A DNA stretch of 64,000 nucleotides from Tenodera sinensis (GCA_030765045.1 CM060967.1:167610251-167674250); one strand, 5' to 3'; positions 1-11,469 are shown, numbered from the stretch's first letter. A program made the numbers and translations. The notes: a model not told the origin generated them from the sequence alone.

Positions 1-925
1 AATTTATTATATTAACTTCTGTGGCGAGTTTGAACTTGAGTTAGGTGGACATGATGAAGCTGCAGAATCTAACAATCCTGGAATATTAGTGCGATAATAA
101 ATTTGACTTCAGCTTTGGATGCAGCTGTAAAAGAGCACATGAATAATGCTATAGTATTTAAAGGTACAGCCATGGAAAAAATGATTGAGCGCTTTAGAAC
201 AGAATATTTCTAAATCCCACGTCGTGCTGCAGCGCGGCTTACACAAGTCGATATTTCCAAGGTGGAGTTTACTGAGTTTATTGATAGTCTCTGTTTCATA
301 TGTTATTGTCTGTCGGACACGAAAACAGGCTGTGTCTCGAATCACCACTCGCATTTGTATCTGCTTGTGATAAAGAAAGGGGCGGTATAGCAAACTGTCT
401 ATTTGTGGAGGAATGTAGCAGCAAAGGAAGCATGTCGTAATAATACGTCAGAACCAACAGAGGTTTGAATTCTCCAGTCACTTATTGGCCACTAATTTAC
501 TTGACCAGCACTACTTTCCTTCGTTGAAAAATAAATTTCCTGAAAAAATCCTTTCCGGCGTGCAGTCCTCTCCATTTTTAAATAAATCTAAGTCAAAACA
601 GAACTACAGATAATTTATTGTCGAAATGGTTTTGAAGAAATGAAAAGAGCAATAGCCCTTCTAAAGTTTTTAATTAGAAAATAACCTGCAAGAAGTCTTT
701 GGTGATGTTATGAAACTGTTTAAATTAGTAGCTACTATTCCAATGACAACGTGTGAACCGGTGAGATGTTTCTCCACTTCGGATCAAAACATTTCTTACA
801 AGTAGGCACTGCTCTTGCCGTGCTGCCTATTGGCAAGGAAATTATCCAGTCTTCCATATTTCACCGAGAGTGATAGACAGATTCGCCAAGCAAAAGGAAA
901 GCAGGATGGAGTTTCTCTACAAATG
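1..925 (+). pseudogene. hAT-type transposase remnant (DUF4371/ZMYM-like)
   Basis: The first 178 bases read, with one frameshift near 88, as a stretch including EFELELGGHDEAAESN and then TSALDAAVKEHMNNAIVFKG, resembling the transposase-like region of hAT/DUF4371 proteins. After an interruption at about 181-430, another frame gives KTELQIIYC, EEMKRAIALLKFLIRK, then NLQEVFGDVMKLFKLVATIP followed by MTTCEPVRCFST. The TIP-T-C-ER-FS type pattern marks the C-terminal hAT dimerisation domain. VIDRFAKQKESRMEFLYK near 870-925 fits the C-terminal tail. Stops and shifts throughout show it is dead. The family call rests on remembered motifs, not alignment. Confidence 0.65.
181..430. repeat. Half copy of foldback element (see 2428-2783)
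   Basis: From about 183 the sequence closely follows the left arm of the foldback element at 2428-2783, with shared blocks such as CCCACGTCGTG, CACAAGTCGATATTTCCAA and GTCTGTCGGACAC. The second arm is much more diverged. It interrupts the hAT remnant, so it is the younger insertion. Confidence 0.6.
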
Positions 926-929
926 TACC

Positions 930-2060
930 TTTACAGGAGATCCAACTCCATCAATGTCATCAGGCTGGTTTAAGGTAATTTCAGAGCTACTGAAATACTT
1001 CATGCAATTTAGAAAATCAAACTATTCAGAAAGGTAAACTACATATGCACTAAAAGTAGTGAACCCCGTTATTTTAAGCACCAGCCGCCACTGCCTATTT
1101 GCCCTTTGATCCCCCACCCCGCCCAGCTATACTGATCTGGAATCTTCAATTCACGGGAACCACGCCACTGATCAGGATAGATGGCTCTGGACCACAGATT
1201 ATACTCTTATTAACGCACACCCTACCGCTCGAGAGTAGTGCAGTGCTCGCTTTATGTCATGCCGCCGCTGCTACCACTACTGCCAACCCTCGCTGGTACT
1301 TCTGCGGGACCGCCAGGTCACATCCGAACATCGCCAGTTTCTTCGCCTCCTAAGGAACTTCACCGGCCAGGTCGTGTGCTCTCGCTGCCCTCACGGAGCT
1401 TCATCACCGCTGTGCCGAAATCTCAGTTCATTTTAATCACATCAACTTCATACCCACACAACACAAACCTCGCGGGCTCTCTGCAGGAGGTCTTAAATCT
1501 CACCTGCAGACTAGCTCGTCGACGACGCCGCAAATAGAAACGAACGACAACTCCTTGACACTGACGCTATAGCCAAGAAAAATCACCCGCAGCCAACGAG
1601 GCACAGCAGGTCTTCACCTCTACATGCCAGTAAGAACTGGAGAGGCAACACCATCAAACTGAAGACAACATAAGACAATCCTACACACTACAAGATCTTG
1701 CAGTGTCACACTTCGACAATACATACAAGAAATAGCAATCCGGCAACTGGAAGAATGGAAGAAGACAAATGTATCCGCACTAACAGCGTTCGCGTCACAA
1801 ACACTACACCAAAAGCCGGTCCGCACGCGTCTGGGACTTTAAGTCGCCCGCCCATCTACCAAATGCTAATGCAACTTATAGTTATCCATAAGCCCTGGAT
1901 GCTTCGTGCAACCGGCACCATACCACCCTTGTATAATCCTCCCTTGCTCATTTTTATTCCTTCCCAATGCCCAATATCTATTTGTCCCTTATAGCTGACA
2001 CCCCACCCAATAGAAACGGACCCAAGCCATCAGCTAAACCTCAAAAAATGAAGATGAACT
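930..2060. other. GC-richer unassigned stretch
   Basis: From about 1090 this block is clearly richer in G+C than its surroundings and carries overlapping short open frames in several phases, none longer than about 100 codons. A plus-strand frame near 1728-1840 reads EIAIRQLEEWKKTNVSALTA, which could be the end of a decayed retroelement ORF1, but I recognise no domain. No splice-flanked exon is evident. Confidence 0.3.
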
Positions 2061-2427
2061 TCTCTGAGACATCGGTTCTAAACCAACCCCTCAGCTGAGT
2101 GGAAGCTCGAGAGCATCTGGAGTCACTATGTCGCCAGGAAAGCTTCAACTTATTTCAGATTGTATTTGCCAAAGAAACCAAATCTGATCTTAGTGTGTAA
2201 AATAAGCTGAACTGCACTATAATCAGGGTGTTTTATAAATGTAGTTTTATTTTATTAGATGTTCGGAATTAGCGTTAAGCTTTCCGAAGAACTCATTCAA
2301 CTCTCGATTAAACGGATGTCCGTAAAACTGAAAGTCCGTTAATGGTAAATATCACGGTATTGTTAAAAATACTTTCAGGAGATTTGTATTTTAATGAGAG
2401 CAATTACATGTACATTCATAGAAACAA

Positions 2428-2783
2428 GTGATTGAGCGCATTGGGAGAGCAGAATATTTGTAAGTCCCACGTCGTGTTGCAGCGCGGTTTACACAAGTCG
2501 ATATTTCCAACATGCAGCCCAGTTTATTGCTAGTCTCTGCTCCGTATGTTATCGTCTGTCGGACACACAAATAGGCTGCCTTGAATTCACCACTCACATT
2601 TGTATGCATACTCGCAAATACAAATGTGAGTGGTGACGCAAGACAGTCTATTTGTGTGTCTGACACGATGACATATGGAATAGAGACTAGCAATAAACTC
2701 AGTTGCATGTTTAAAATATCAACTTGTGTAATCCGCACTGCAACACGACGTGGGACTTAGAAATATTCTGCTGCGCTCAGTCA
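2428..2783. repeat. Foldback element, near-perfect ~175-bp inverted arms
   Basis: The left arm runs 2428 to about 2607 and the right arm from there to 2783 as its reverse complement. Both contain AGAATATTT, CCCACGTCGTG, GTTGCAG and a CACCACTCACATTTGTAT block that meets its complement at the centre near 2610. The ends (GATTGAGCGC and GCGCTCAGTC) are complementary. There is no coding capacity. A single-arm relative lies at 181-430. Confidence 0.85.
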
Positions 2784-2984
2784 TATTTTCCGTGGTTGTA
2801 CCTAGCTTGTTTCACTTTCTCATTTTCTTCCGCAATTTTCCTATTCTATACAAAACCAATACAAAATACTTGCCGTATAATGTTAATTTTATAACACTCA
2901 GTCGAGGAACAGTCGAGGATAGGTGTATCCTGTTGCTAGAATTTAAATGCTTTAGGTCTGTGAAGCTTTTCCACTTGTATTATA

Positions 2985-3480
2985 AAGTTATAACATTCTT
3001 CAAAGTAAGAAGCTTTCGCGCTTTTTCAACTACCATCGACTTGAGGCGATTCGTGTCCTCAACATAAGCGGAAAGAAGGCTGCAATACGCTGCTAGTTTA
3101 ATTTCCGGCCAGGATGCTAACCTCATATTTGTTTGCGAAGTGTTTTTGGACGCAGCACGATAGATGAAGCCGGTTTCATCGCCACTGTACTCAAGAAGCG
3201 AGAAAAGCTTCAGACGCAATTATTTAATTTATGAATTCTCTGAAGTGATTAACTCGTTCAATATAGGCACTCAGTTTTTCACCACATATTTATTTATAAT
3301 TTCTTGTCAAGTGCCACACCGGACAGCATTAGCCTGAAATTATTGGATGCGCATGTATTGTGCAAATTTTTCAAGCAGCAGCTTGTTCAACTTCAGTTTC
3401 GCGTGTTTCTTTTTTGTCACAGGAACTAATTTTGGAACATTCAATCCCATTACAATATTGTAAGGGAAAGCTGAGTGAGC
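2985..3480 (-). pseudogene. Pogo/Tigger-like transposase fragment
   Basis: Minus-strand frames read, from high to low coordinate, LNKLLLEKFAQYMRIQ-FQAN, then EYSGDETGFIYRAASK, and then NRLKSMVVEKARKLLTLKNV. This order parallels the pogo/Tigger layout of DNA-binding-domain tail, catalytic DETGxFYR and the following K-xx-VIxKxxxPRxFKN block. Stops and shifts separate the pieces. The family call is tentative because only short motifs survive. Confidence 0.45.
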
Positions 3481-3705
3481 ACGTCTATTTTTGCGAATTT
3501 TCGAAACCCAGTGCACAACGTATGTTACAAAAATATGCGAAAGTATCCAAAGACAATCATAAAAATCTTCTGCTTCCGATTATTGCACTGATATTTGTAT
3601 TCACGAATCCGTCCATTTATACGGGTTTAACAGTGAATCGTATCTTGGCCTTTCTTGGGAAATCTGGTGAAAAATGTATGGCTTACACTCAACAGAAGCA
3701 ACATT

Positions 3706-3730
3706 AAAAAAAAAAAAAAAAAAAAAAAAA
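3706..3730 (+). repeat. Poly(A) tract
   Basis: A run of A with one G near its end follows an open frame at 3360-3707 that I cannot assign. It could be a retroposon tail, but no TSD or recognisable source gene was found. Confidence 0.6.
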
Positions 3731-3849
3731 GAAACACTCCTATCTGACATTTTATTGTAAACGTACTGTTTTATATGGAGATTTATTCTAGTAACTGATA
3801 TTACCAAATATAAAGTGGAATAATCACAACTATTTCAACTCTAAAATTG

Positions 3850-4235
3850 TATAGGTCGTGAGGTAAGACATGAATAAATTTTGCGCATAGGGGAAGTTGC
3901 TTTCCTTCCTTCCCTTCCTCTCTGCTACGGCTGAGAAGGGGGGGGGGGGGGGGGGCGAAACACTACAACAGAACAGGTGAAACAATTGCAGTTCACATGA
4001 AAGTTCTTGTTGGCACATGACCATAATTATAGCGAAATCATTTATTCGTTATAAAGCTAATTGTTATACATATATAATGCCATTAGCAACATGCACTAAC
4101 CATGCGGTAGCGAACTTCACTCATTCGTGGACAGAAACATTATGACTTCTGCACATACATGTTTACGCAGCTTCCCCCACCATCAGCCTTGCAGATGAAG
4201 AGTGGCACTGCGCATGTCTCACCTCACGACCTATA
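3850..4235. mobile_element. MITE with 23-bp TIRs and TA flanks
   Basis: The first 23 bases (3850-3872, TATAGGTCGTGAGG...) are the reverse complement of 4213-4235 with one mismatch. If the outer TA is the target duplication, the TIR begins TAGGTCGTGAGG, as in Tc1/mariner-derived MITEs. The interior has no ORF and contains a G tract of about 18 at 3938-3955. The superfamily is inferred only from the TA flanks. Confidence 0.65.
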
Positions 4236-5465
4236 TCACTAGCACTGTCATATAAAATGATGTTCATATTTCTTACAGCATTACCAGAACATTATATTTG
4301 GAACTTACAACTATTTCAACTTTATTTAAAACGCAACATGTCAACATTTACATCACAATTGCTGTACACAGTGAGCTGTTTTTCAAGCTTTTTGGTGCTA
4401 AAGCTTTTCCTCATAAACTATGGGCGTGTTTTTATACTCAGTGCACGCTCATGTGCACCCATTGGAAATTCATCGCAACGTTCTTTAACTCGTCGCTGAG
4501 ATGCACCAACTACGGCGCTGGGTTCTATTGTTCCTGGGAGACCGATGGATAGTTCCATAACCTAAGTTGTAAAAACCAATCGCTGAGTGAAAATGGGAGC
4601 CACAGCTTGCATAATATGAGTAGCTAAATTAGCACACGAATCGGGTGGAAACCGGAGATATACGGCATGTAATGTGACCATAATAAATAAAGATTTCATT
4701 TGTAGCATGTAGGTTATATTGCATGAATCATCGAACCGTTCTCAATTCAGCGGAAAATACATCCATCGCAATTCCATCGATGGAATCCATCGCTCATCGT
4801 TCCGTTGAATTGAAGTACTCGCCATTTGGTACAGCCGGCACCAAATGTTTTCCGAGTCACGTGTTCCTAGCCGCGCTGGGAAGGCAAGATGGCTTATCGG
4901 TAGGTTATGACAGGTGGTCTCAAAGGTCGACTTGCCAGCTCATACCTGTTCACAAGGGTGAGCGGCGAGATGTGTTTGTAAGTCCAAAGAGAATATCATT
5001 CCAACATTTCTCTTGGGCTTGGTCGTAAGAAAGTGATCTCAATGTAAACAAAACAACGTTAACGTTATAAATCCAGAACGAACCCGCAGCGAGGTTGGAA
5101 ACTAAACATTCGCCATTAGGGGCGTCATATCACTATGATGAAATTAAATTTAAAACGTTTATATAATTTTAATATACCACGTTGTTTACTTAAGCTGCTC
5201 ATGGAGACACACGCATGCGCGTTGTGAAATTTGCGAACTTTTTACTTGGCGAACGTAACATTTTACATCGAAGTTTAAAACACTGAATGGCTGTTTGTCG
5301 GAAATAGCAGGAAATAAGAATTTAGAAGGAATAGAACTACTGCAAATCGCAAAAGAACATGTTTCTAAAATTATGAGGCGTCAACCAGTATAGGTTACGA
5401 TTTAGCTTCTTCCTCTAAGCTTTTTTGCCTACCACCCTTTAAATCTGAACTGGTTGGTCTATCAT
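4236..5465. other. No feature recognised
   Basis: Unique-looking AT-rich sequence. A plus-strand open frame at 4723-5028 (101 codons) lies in a patch of more balanced base composition but has no recognisable motif and no convincing splice context. Confidence 0.4.
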
Positions 5466-5466
5466 C

Positions 5467-5544
<78 letters not shown>

Positions 5545-5689
5545 TTGTAAAAAAAATCAATGCTAAAAAGTCCAAAGTGATTAAGCCGGTTGGATCAAAG
5601 AGAAGAATGGAGGAAGAAGATACGTACTTAAACACTTTGGATACAGGAAGATGTGATCTCACATTGTAAACCTGTTTATAAATAAATAA

Positions 5690-5769
<80 letters not shown>

Positions 5770-5810
5770 GTAGTAGTAGTAGTAGTAGTAGTATTATTAT
5801 TATTACTAAC
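5467..5810. repeat. Paired (ATT)n microsatellites
   Basis: (ATT)n occupies about 5469-5543 and 5690-5769, followed by (AGT)n at 5770-5792 and a short ATT run. The 145 bp between the arrays is ordinary sequence. Poly-Leu, poly-Ile and poly-Asn frames here are artefacts of the repeat. Confidence 0.95.
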
Positions 5811-6865
5811 GAGAAATACATCATAGCGTCTTTGTTTAAGGAATTGTTTAAACGTATTTCTTAAAAGCCGTTAATGCTACCACAATACGTGCAGAAAAGA
5901 ATGTACTTTTTTGCTTGGATTGAATAAAATTGATTATTTAGCTCTTGCTGTTCCCCGCTGACCAAACATCAGAAGAACACAGGCAAAAGTAAATAACTCT
6001 GGTGAAGCCATCACTGGAGCGGTCCAACCAGGCGCAAGTAATTTATAAGAAAGTTCTTCGTCTCTTTCGCCTGCACCCTCTCGTTCATTGGAAGACATTT
6101 GGAGCCGGCTGTACATTCTTATAGGTAGAAGTGACAAGATCCCCGCTCCCTTCTCTTTCCCTCTTACTCCCACCCCCTCCTAGTGTAATACAATTTGCTC
6201 AGTTGGATGTATCCGCGGCCTGCTAACACGCTTACTTTGCGGCCATACGGTTTCTGGGACTTCAAATGTAGTTTTTTAAAGGCAGAGGGTTTATTTTTCC
6301 TCGGGTACTGGTACCAATGCTGGAAGTGAAAATCTTACCCCACCAATTTACCGAGATATTCAGAAACACGATGCTTATTTCGGAAAAGCAATCAGATTCG
6401 TCTTGCACTATCCTCTCAAAGAATAAAGAAGCATTTTATTCTTAATGAGTTTATTGGCTTTTATTTTAAAGGTACGAAACTTAAAAGTGATTTGTGTAAA
6501 CTCCCTCAAGCGACAGCATCAAGTAATACACAACAATTAGAAAAAGGTAGCGGCCATTGCAAATCAGTAACGCCTAGTCTCTGCCCCCCCCCCCCTCCCC
6601 TTCCCATCCTTTTCGCAAGACTCCAGTGGCTAGTTCCGCTGCGTTTTGACAATAAATCAGAAAAGTTGTAAAGAGAAAATTCTTGGCGAAGTTAATATTG
6701 ATTTCTTGGACTAAGAAACGCTTTCCGGAATCCTGCATTCCTTAGTAGCACGTGAACAGGCGACCAAGGAACAAGCTCAAGCAAAGCACCCTGGATCTTA
6801 TCTATAACTTCAAGCCAAGCTTGGTAAGTGAAGCCTTAGATCATCACAAGTAAATACATGGTAAT
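5811..6865. other. No gene recognised
   Basis: AT-rich sequence with a C tract near 6583-6598. A minus-strand frame at 5934-6173 has no recognisable motif. No repeat family shared with the rest of the window was noticed. Confidence 0.4.
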
Positions 6866-6867
6866 GT

Positions 6868-7715
6868 TACAGAAAAATCTGATGTGTTGCACTCACATCA
6901 CTTTCTCTACTCTTGTACTAACTGTTCTTACAAACTCTTATTCCTATATCTTCTTCGTGTTAAGATAAACATTTGTACAAATTATTTTATTGCTTATTTC
7001 CTTGTAGGTGCAAGGGGAATATTAGAATACAGTAGGCTTTGTGCGATAGTCAAATCTTTTAAAGCTTTGAGATTCCGTTCTCTTTGCACACTTAACATGC
7101 AAAACAAATGAACAACGATGTTCCATTTCACGAAAGTTTTAAGTTTTCTGAAACTCACACACATAACAAGGAATATCTCCGAAATGGTTCACCCTACAAG
7201 AAAATTTATTGAGACATAAATTGTGTATTTTAGCAAGATCTACATTTTTTGTACAGTATGATTTGGTCTATCTCTAACGGTTTACCAGTTATCCAAAAGT
7301 CGTCCACAGTAAATACGACTACAGGGGCTATAGCCAGAAAATTCAAGATATACATTTCATTTGTCATACAATATCTCAAACATATGATATTTTAATCAAA
7401 ATCGTTTACAGCCATTTTCCAGAAAATCAAAATTTTCGAAAAAATTTCCATGTAAAGGGTAGTTTAGGGTGAAGCAATTTTCTTTAAAATCTTAGTGTCG
7501 TATCCTTGAATGACATTAAACTTAAATACCAACTTTGGTTTTTAACCGACTTTTCGTTTTTGAGTTATGCTGTCCACTGACACAGACGGACCTTTTTCTA
7601 AAAATGCTTTTTTTTTTTTTATTCAGGGGGCCTCAAAACATATATTTCCGGTGAAATCTCGACATCGAATTTTTGGGTGGAATACAATACTTCCCCTACT
7701 TACCAGTAGAGAAAG
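6868..7715 (+). mobile_element. Family A repeat, full-length copy 1
   Basis: The clearest copy of an ~850-bp noncoding repeat seen many times here. It starts with CTGATGTGTTGCACTCACAT followed by ACTTTCTCTACT and ends with AGTAGAGAAAGT plus a short A run; those two 12-mers are exact reverse complements. Internal landmarks are TTGAGTTATGCTGTCCAC, CCTTTTTCTAAAAATGC and TTGGGTGGAATACAATACTT. No transposase frame is visible, so it is probably a non-autonomous DNA element. The superfamily is unknown. Confidence 0.7.
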
Positions 7716-7744
7716 TAAAAATTAATTAAACAAGTGATAGTGGT

Positions 7745-8030
7745 GATAGTATTGAATCACGTGCGACAACGCGCGTTCCACCACGGGACATCGGTGAAAA
7801 CAGTGTTGAAGTTGAACCATGTACGAGCAAGTCGAAACAGCAGAAAAATGTGAAATACAAGTGTTACAGTGTATCTTAAACGAAATACGGATTTACATAA
7901 AGTATGTGTGATTTACTTCTTCCCCACTGCATTATTTGTGACCAAACTGTGAAACCATCCCTACTTTACAGACGTTTGGTAACCAAAGACAAGTCGGTAA
8001 TGTAGCTGAATACGGGCTTGACTACGCCAA
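7745..8030 (+). pseudogene. hAT-type transposase N-terminal remnant (BED-like finger)
   Basis: A plus-strand frame with two stops reads ...KYGFT...CDLLLPHCIICDQTVKPSLL followed by YRRLVTKDKS. This resembles the start of ZBED5/SCAND3-type domesticated and free hAT transposases (CxxC...KxSxLxRHLxTKH), with the histidines lost. An acidic/Ser-rich lead (SGDSGDSIES) precedes it. The link is by motif memory only. Confidence 0.5.
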
Positions 8031-8042
8031 TTGTTTTTTTTT

Positions 8043-8495
8043 TTTTTTAACGATGCTGTCAATTGCCGGGATCACATCAGCGTCGCCAGTGTGCCGGAAT
8101 TTCGTCCCGCAGGAGTTATTTTACATGCCAGTAAATCTGCTGACATGGAAAATAATATTTTGTTCTTTAACGACGCTGTCAATTGCTAGGATTACATCAG
8201 CGTCACCGGTGTGCCGGAATTTTGTCCCGCAGGAGTTCTTTTACATGCCAGTAAATCTACTGACATGGAAAATTAAAAAATATTTTGTTGTTTAACGACG
8301 CTGTCAATTGCCAGGATCACATCAGCGTCACCTATGTGCCGGAATTTTGTCCCGCAGGAGTTCTTTTGCATGCCAGTAAATCTACTGACATGGAGCTGTC
8401 GTTTTTAAGCACACTTAAAAACCATCGGTCTGGCGGATTTGACCCCGCGACCTTAGGATCAGTAGGCCAGCGTCTAACCAACTGAGCCACCCAGA
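8043..8495 (-). mobile_element. tRNA-derived SINE (family E) with triplicated tail
   Basis: On the minus strand a tRNA-like head (about 8495-8410; box A-like GGTGGCTCAGTTGG, box B-like GGGGTCAAATCC) precedes a tail. The tail block (ATGCCAGTAAATCT..., CCGGAATTT, GCTGTCAATTGCC in + orientation) is repeated three times, with starts near 8050, 8169 and 8295, each about 120 bp. Single-tail relatives lie at 42392-42618 and 56965-59135. Confidence 0.75.
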
Positions 8496-8499
8496 CTCA

Positions 8500-8620
8500 A
8501 TGTAGGAGAAACGAAAGTAGCGCGCAATAGTAAAACATTTGAATGCCATTGGAATTGTGTAGGTGACAATGCGTAAAGATCACAATGGTGGTAACTTCCG
8601 GTAACGCGACGTTCTGTGGG
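8500..8620 (+). repeat. Fragment of family F repeat
   Basis: GAGAAACGAAAGTAG, GGAATTGTGTAGGTGACAATG and GGTAACTTCCGG match the start of the repeats at 40900-42720 and 45640-46560 inside tektin introns. Confidence 0.55.
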
Positions 8621-10180
8621 TAATGCTTGTACGCGTGGCTAACGAAAAAGACAGACAACGACGCAAGCTACAGTAATGTAATTCCCCTAGTCTGATCATG
8701 GCCCAATGAAGTACAACCACAATCGCCTAACACATCCATGTTGTAAACAAATAAAAATTGCACGTTGAATTCATACAAAAGATAGCTTTATCATACAATG
8801 ATAGCCATGTATCAGATGACATAACACTAAATTCCAGTGGACATTACACCAAAAAGCAGTGCTGCCAGCCTACATAATAAAAGCATTATTTCTACCTCAA
8901 ATATCAAAAGGTTAAAGTAACATGCTTTCAAAGGATAATAATGCTTGAACATAGTTACCACACAACACTGATGGATGTACTCTCACCTTCGGCAAATCTT
9001 GTTCTGCAATAACACTTTTGGATAAAATCACTTCCGAACGCCAGATACCGTAATACATTTAATGCACTATTGAAGGAGTCAGCAAACTGTCATTGCGATT
9101 GCAGGAATTGTGACGTTAGAGAACGCAACCCGGCATACATATGATGCACCTTTCGAAGGAGGGGGTCCGTCCGATATGACACTACGTAGGAGGACGTAAA
9201 AAAAAAGAAATAAAGAAGAATGGTTTGAAAGCCGCAGTGATAGTGTAGAGGAATTTCTCTAATACATGTTAGATTTTATATTTGCTTAATACACATATAC
9301 AGATTGAGAGGTCTCTAACATTTCTATTTCATTAATGTATTCTTTACTTCATCGGGAGCATTACGGTTTCGCATACATCTAAGAGTAATTCATAAGCACT
9401 GACATACAACGAGGTACATAGGTTTTCATCTGTCAATTGCAATCTGCTTTTAGATTTTACAATCTTCAGTTTAGAACAAAATTGCTCATATGTAACACTA
9501 ACATGTGCAGCAAATTAACAGAGAGATAGAAATATCATTCAAGTTTTCTACATAAAAGTAAACCAGTCTTGTTTTGTAATTGTGATTTCAAAATTGTGTT
9601 TGTAAATTCGCAACTTCAATTTGTAACTGTTGTTTTATACAATGATCTTTAAGGTTTTATAAATTTTGTGTAGGTACGTTGTAATCCACTTCTTCACTTG
9701 ACTACAAAAGCTTCATAGAACGTTTAAACTTTATTGTTACACTTACAGACAAAGATTGGTTTTATAATACTATTTTAAAATTCCTTAAGATTTTGTACTT
9801 GTGACTTGGTTGTAGTCTTTTTGACAACATTCGTAAACTTCTTTGACTTGTAAACACCAATCAAAACTTTCAAACACAACAGACATTTCACATTTTCACC
9901 CATAGCACAGCAAACATATTGTTCTACCCATTCCTCTTGGAATAGGATGGCTCCTTTGCATTTACGTGGTTTTCAAAGAACCATGTTGTAACAATGAGGT
10001 GTACACCACTGCTTGCTTACGTTTGAACTGTATTGATTGAAGGCAGGAGAGCTGACAGAGGGCTACGTAAGGTTTTAATGCTGATGGTGGTATTACATAA
10101 TATCATCAGCCGATACAGTTTTGGCGACCCCTGCACAATTGTGTTGCAAACACAAAATTAAAAATAATAGTAACTATACA
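8621..10180. other. No feature recognised
   Basis: Mostly AT-rich, with no frame over 60 codons. A GC-richer patch at about 9110-9190 (GAGGGGGTCCGTCCGATATG) is unassigned. Confidence 0.4.
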
Positions 10181-10213
10181 CAACCTTTTCCACACACACT
10201 TTGAATTAGAATA

Positions 10214-10640
10214 GCAGTTCTTGACAAAATCCTCTATATTTTGTTTATCCTTTTTAATGTCACAAACTACCCACACTCCAGTTCCATAATCACCACTTAG
10301 TTTTCCAGCAGTTTCCTCCTCCTCAAATCTTTCAATTAACTCTAGTTTTTGTGCTAATGTCACATCTTATTTTTCCTCTCTTCAACACCTCTTTTATGAC
10401 AGGTGTGGTCCTCCAGAGATTCTGGGGGTTGAGAGAGAGTGATGTGACCGCCAAAACATAAAAATATGGTGCCCTCTGAAAAGCAGTTACTACTACTGCT
10501 ATTGTTCTCTTCAATATCTTAATATTGGAGAGCAAAAGGATTAGTGACTTCATTGTCAGAAATCCTGCATTAGCTAACAACACCTCTTTCATTAACCTCT
10601 TTTAACTTGCTTCTTTGACATTTACCCTATGATTAGCACC
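10214..10640 (-). pseudogene. Pogo/Jerky-type transposase N-terminal HTH, interrupted
   Basis: The minus strand at 10363-10214 reads TLAQKLELIERFEEEETAGK, LSGDYGTGVWVVCDIKKDKQ, NIEDFVKNC. This is the psq/CENP-B N-terminal helix-turn-helix of pogo/Jerky-type transposases (LxxKLxIIxxFE..E...LA..YGV..ST(I/V)CDIKK). The expected lysine-rich start lies on the other side of a 183-bp insertion (10395-10577). The downstream catalytic domain was not found here. Confidence 0.7.
10395..10577 (+). mobile_element. LINE-derived 3' fragment with 12-bp TSD
   Basis: Flanked by exact 12-bp duplications CAACACCTCTTT at 10383-10394 and 10578-10589. The insert carries GGTCCTCCAGAGATTCTGGG, AACATAAAAATATGG and ends GCATTAGCTAA. 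A close relative is at 23418-23590 with its own TSD. It interrupts the pogo-type transposase remnant. Confidence 0.8.
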
Positions 10641-11465
10641 AGAAAACTTAGCTATTGAACAGGCAGGCTGATAATAATGGAAACGGTACCCTATTGTCAT
10701 GCAAGGCATTTCTTGCTGTCTTATGGACCTCCCTCTGTCAGCAAACTAATGCAGAAAACTTATTCCTTGTGTGGACCAAAAATAATAATTTTTTTTTCCT
10801 CTGTACAAAGATCCCACTGCCACAACTGAACACTATATCTTTCAAGATAGCTCTGATGATGTATGTAATATATAGAATACAACATATTCAAGGAAATGAC
10901 TGGAAATAGGATTGCTATAAAAATGGCAGGCCTTAGGGTGGAGACTCCCAGTTCAACTATCAGCGGACACATAATCTCAAGGCAAGATTTATTTCATTCC
11001 AGAGTAGGTTCATTATGTTCTGATACTTTTTTGAAATTCCTGGTTTTGCCTTCATCCCTACTTGCCATGATCAGGGATTGTGACAGTATCACTTCCATCA
11101 TTTTCTTCATGAATACTGTTAAGAAAACTTGATTAATGACAACATGAATGACCATTAAGTGATAAGCAGCATCAAGACAAGGAATTCAGTACGGTTACCA
11201 TGAAAGCTTCAAACTTACAATTGTGCATTATGCTAAAATTGGCACCAGTACGTTAGATACCAATGTGTTGTATCATACATTAGAACAAATGTTTATGGTA
11301 CATACATATTGCAGGTAAGTACAAGTACACATTTGGTAATTTCTCTCCTTTCAATCAGTGCAGCTTATTTTCACACAATTTTTTTATTTGCTGAAATTTA
11401 GGGTTGCGGCTAATAAGTGGTGGTAGCAAATTTTCAGGCAAATACAGGAAGTTCCTATTTCTTTA
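10641..11465. other. No gene recognised
   Basis: Short frames (for example 10655-10909) have no recognisable motif and no splice context. Family A begins just after this stretch. Confidence 0.4.
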
Positions 11466-11469
11466 TACT

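Noticed and set aside
1099..1537. Overlapping plus-strand ORFs in the GC-rich block as a host gene
   Set aside because: No domain, no splice context and no codon bias that I could judge; kept only as an unassigned stretch.
3360..3707. 115-codon ORF followed by poly(A), as a processed gene
   Set aside because: No recognisable domain, no TSD, and the opposite strand reads as pogo-like transposase close by.
5454..5824. Long open frames of poly-Leu, poly-Ile and poly-Asn
   Set aside because: They are translations of (ATT)n microsatellites.
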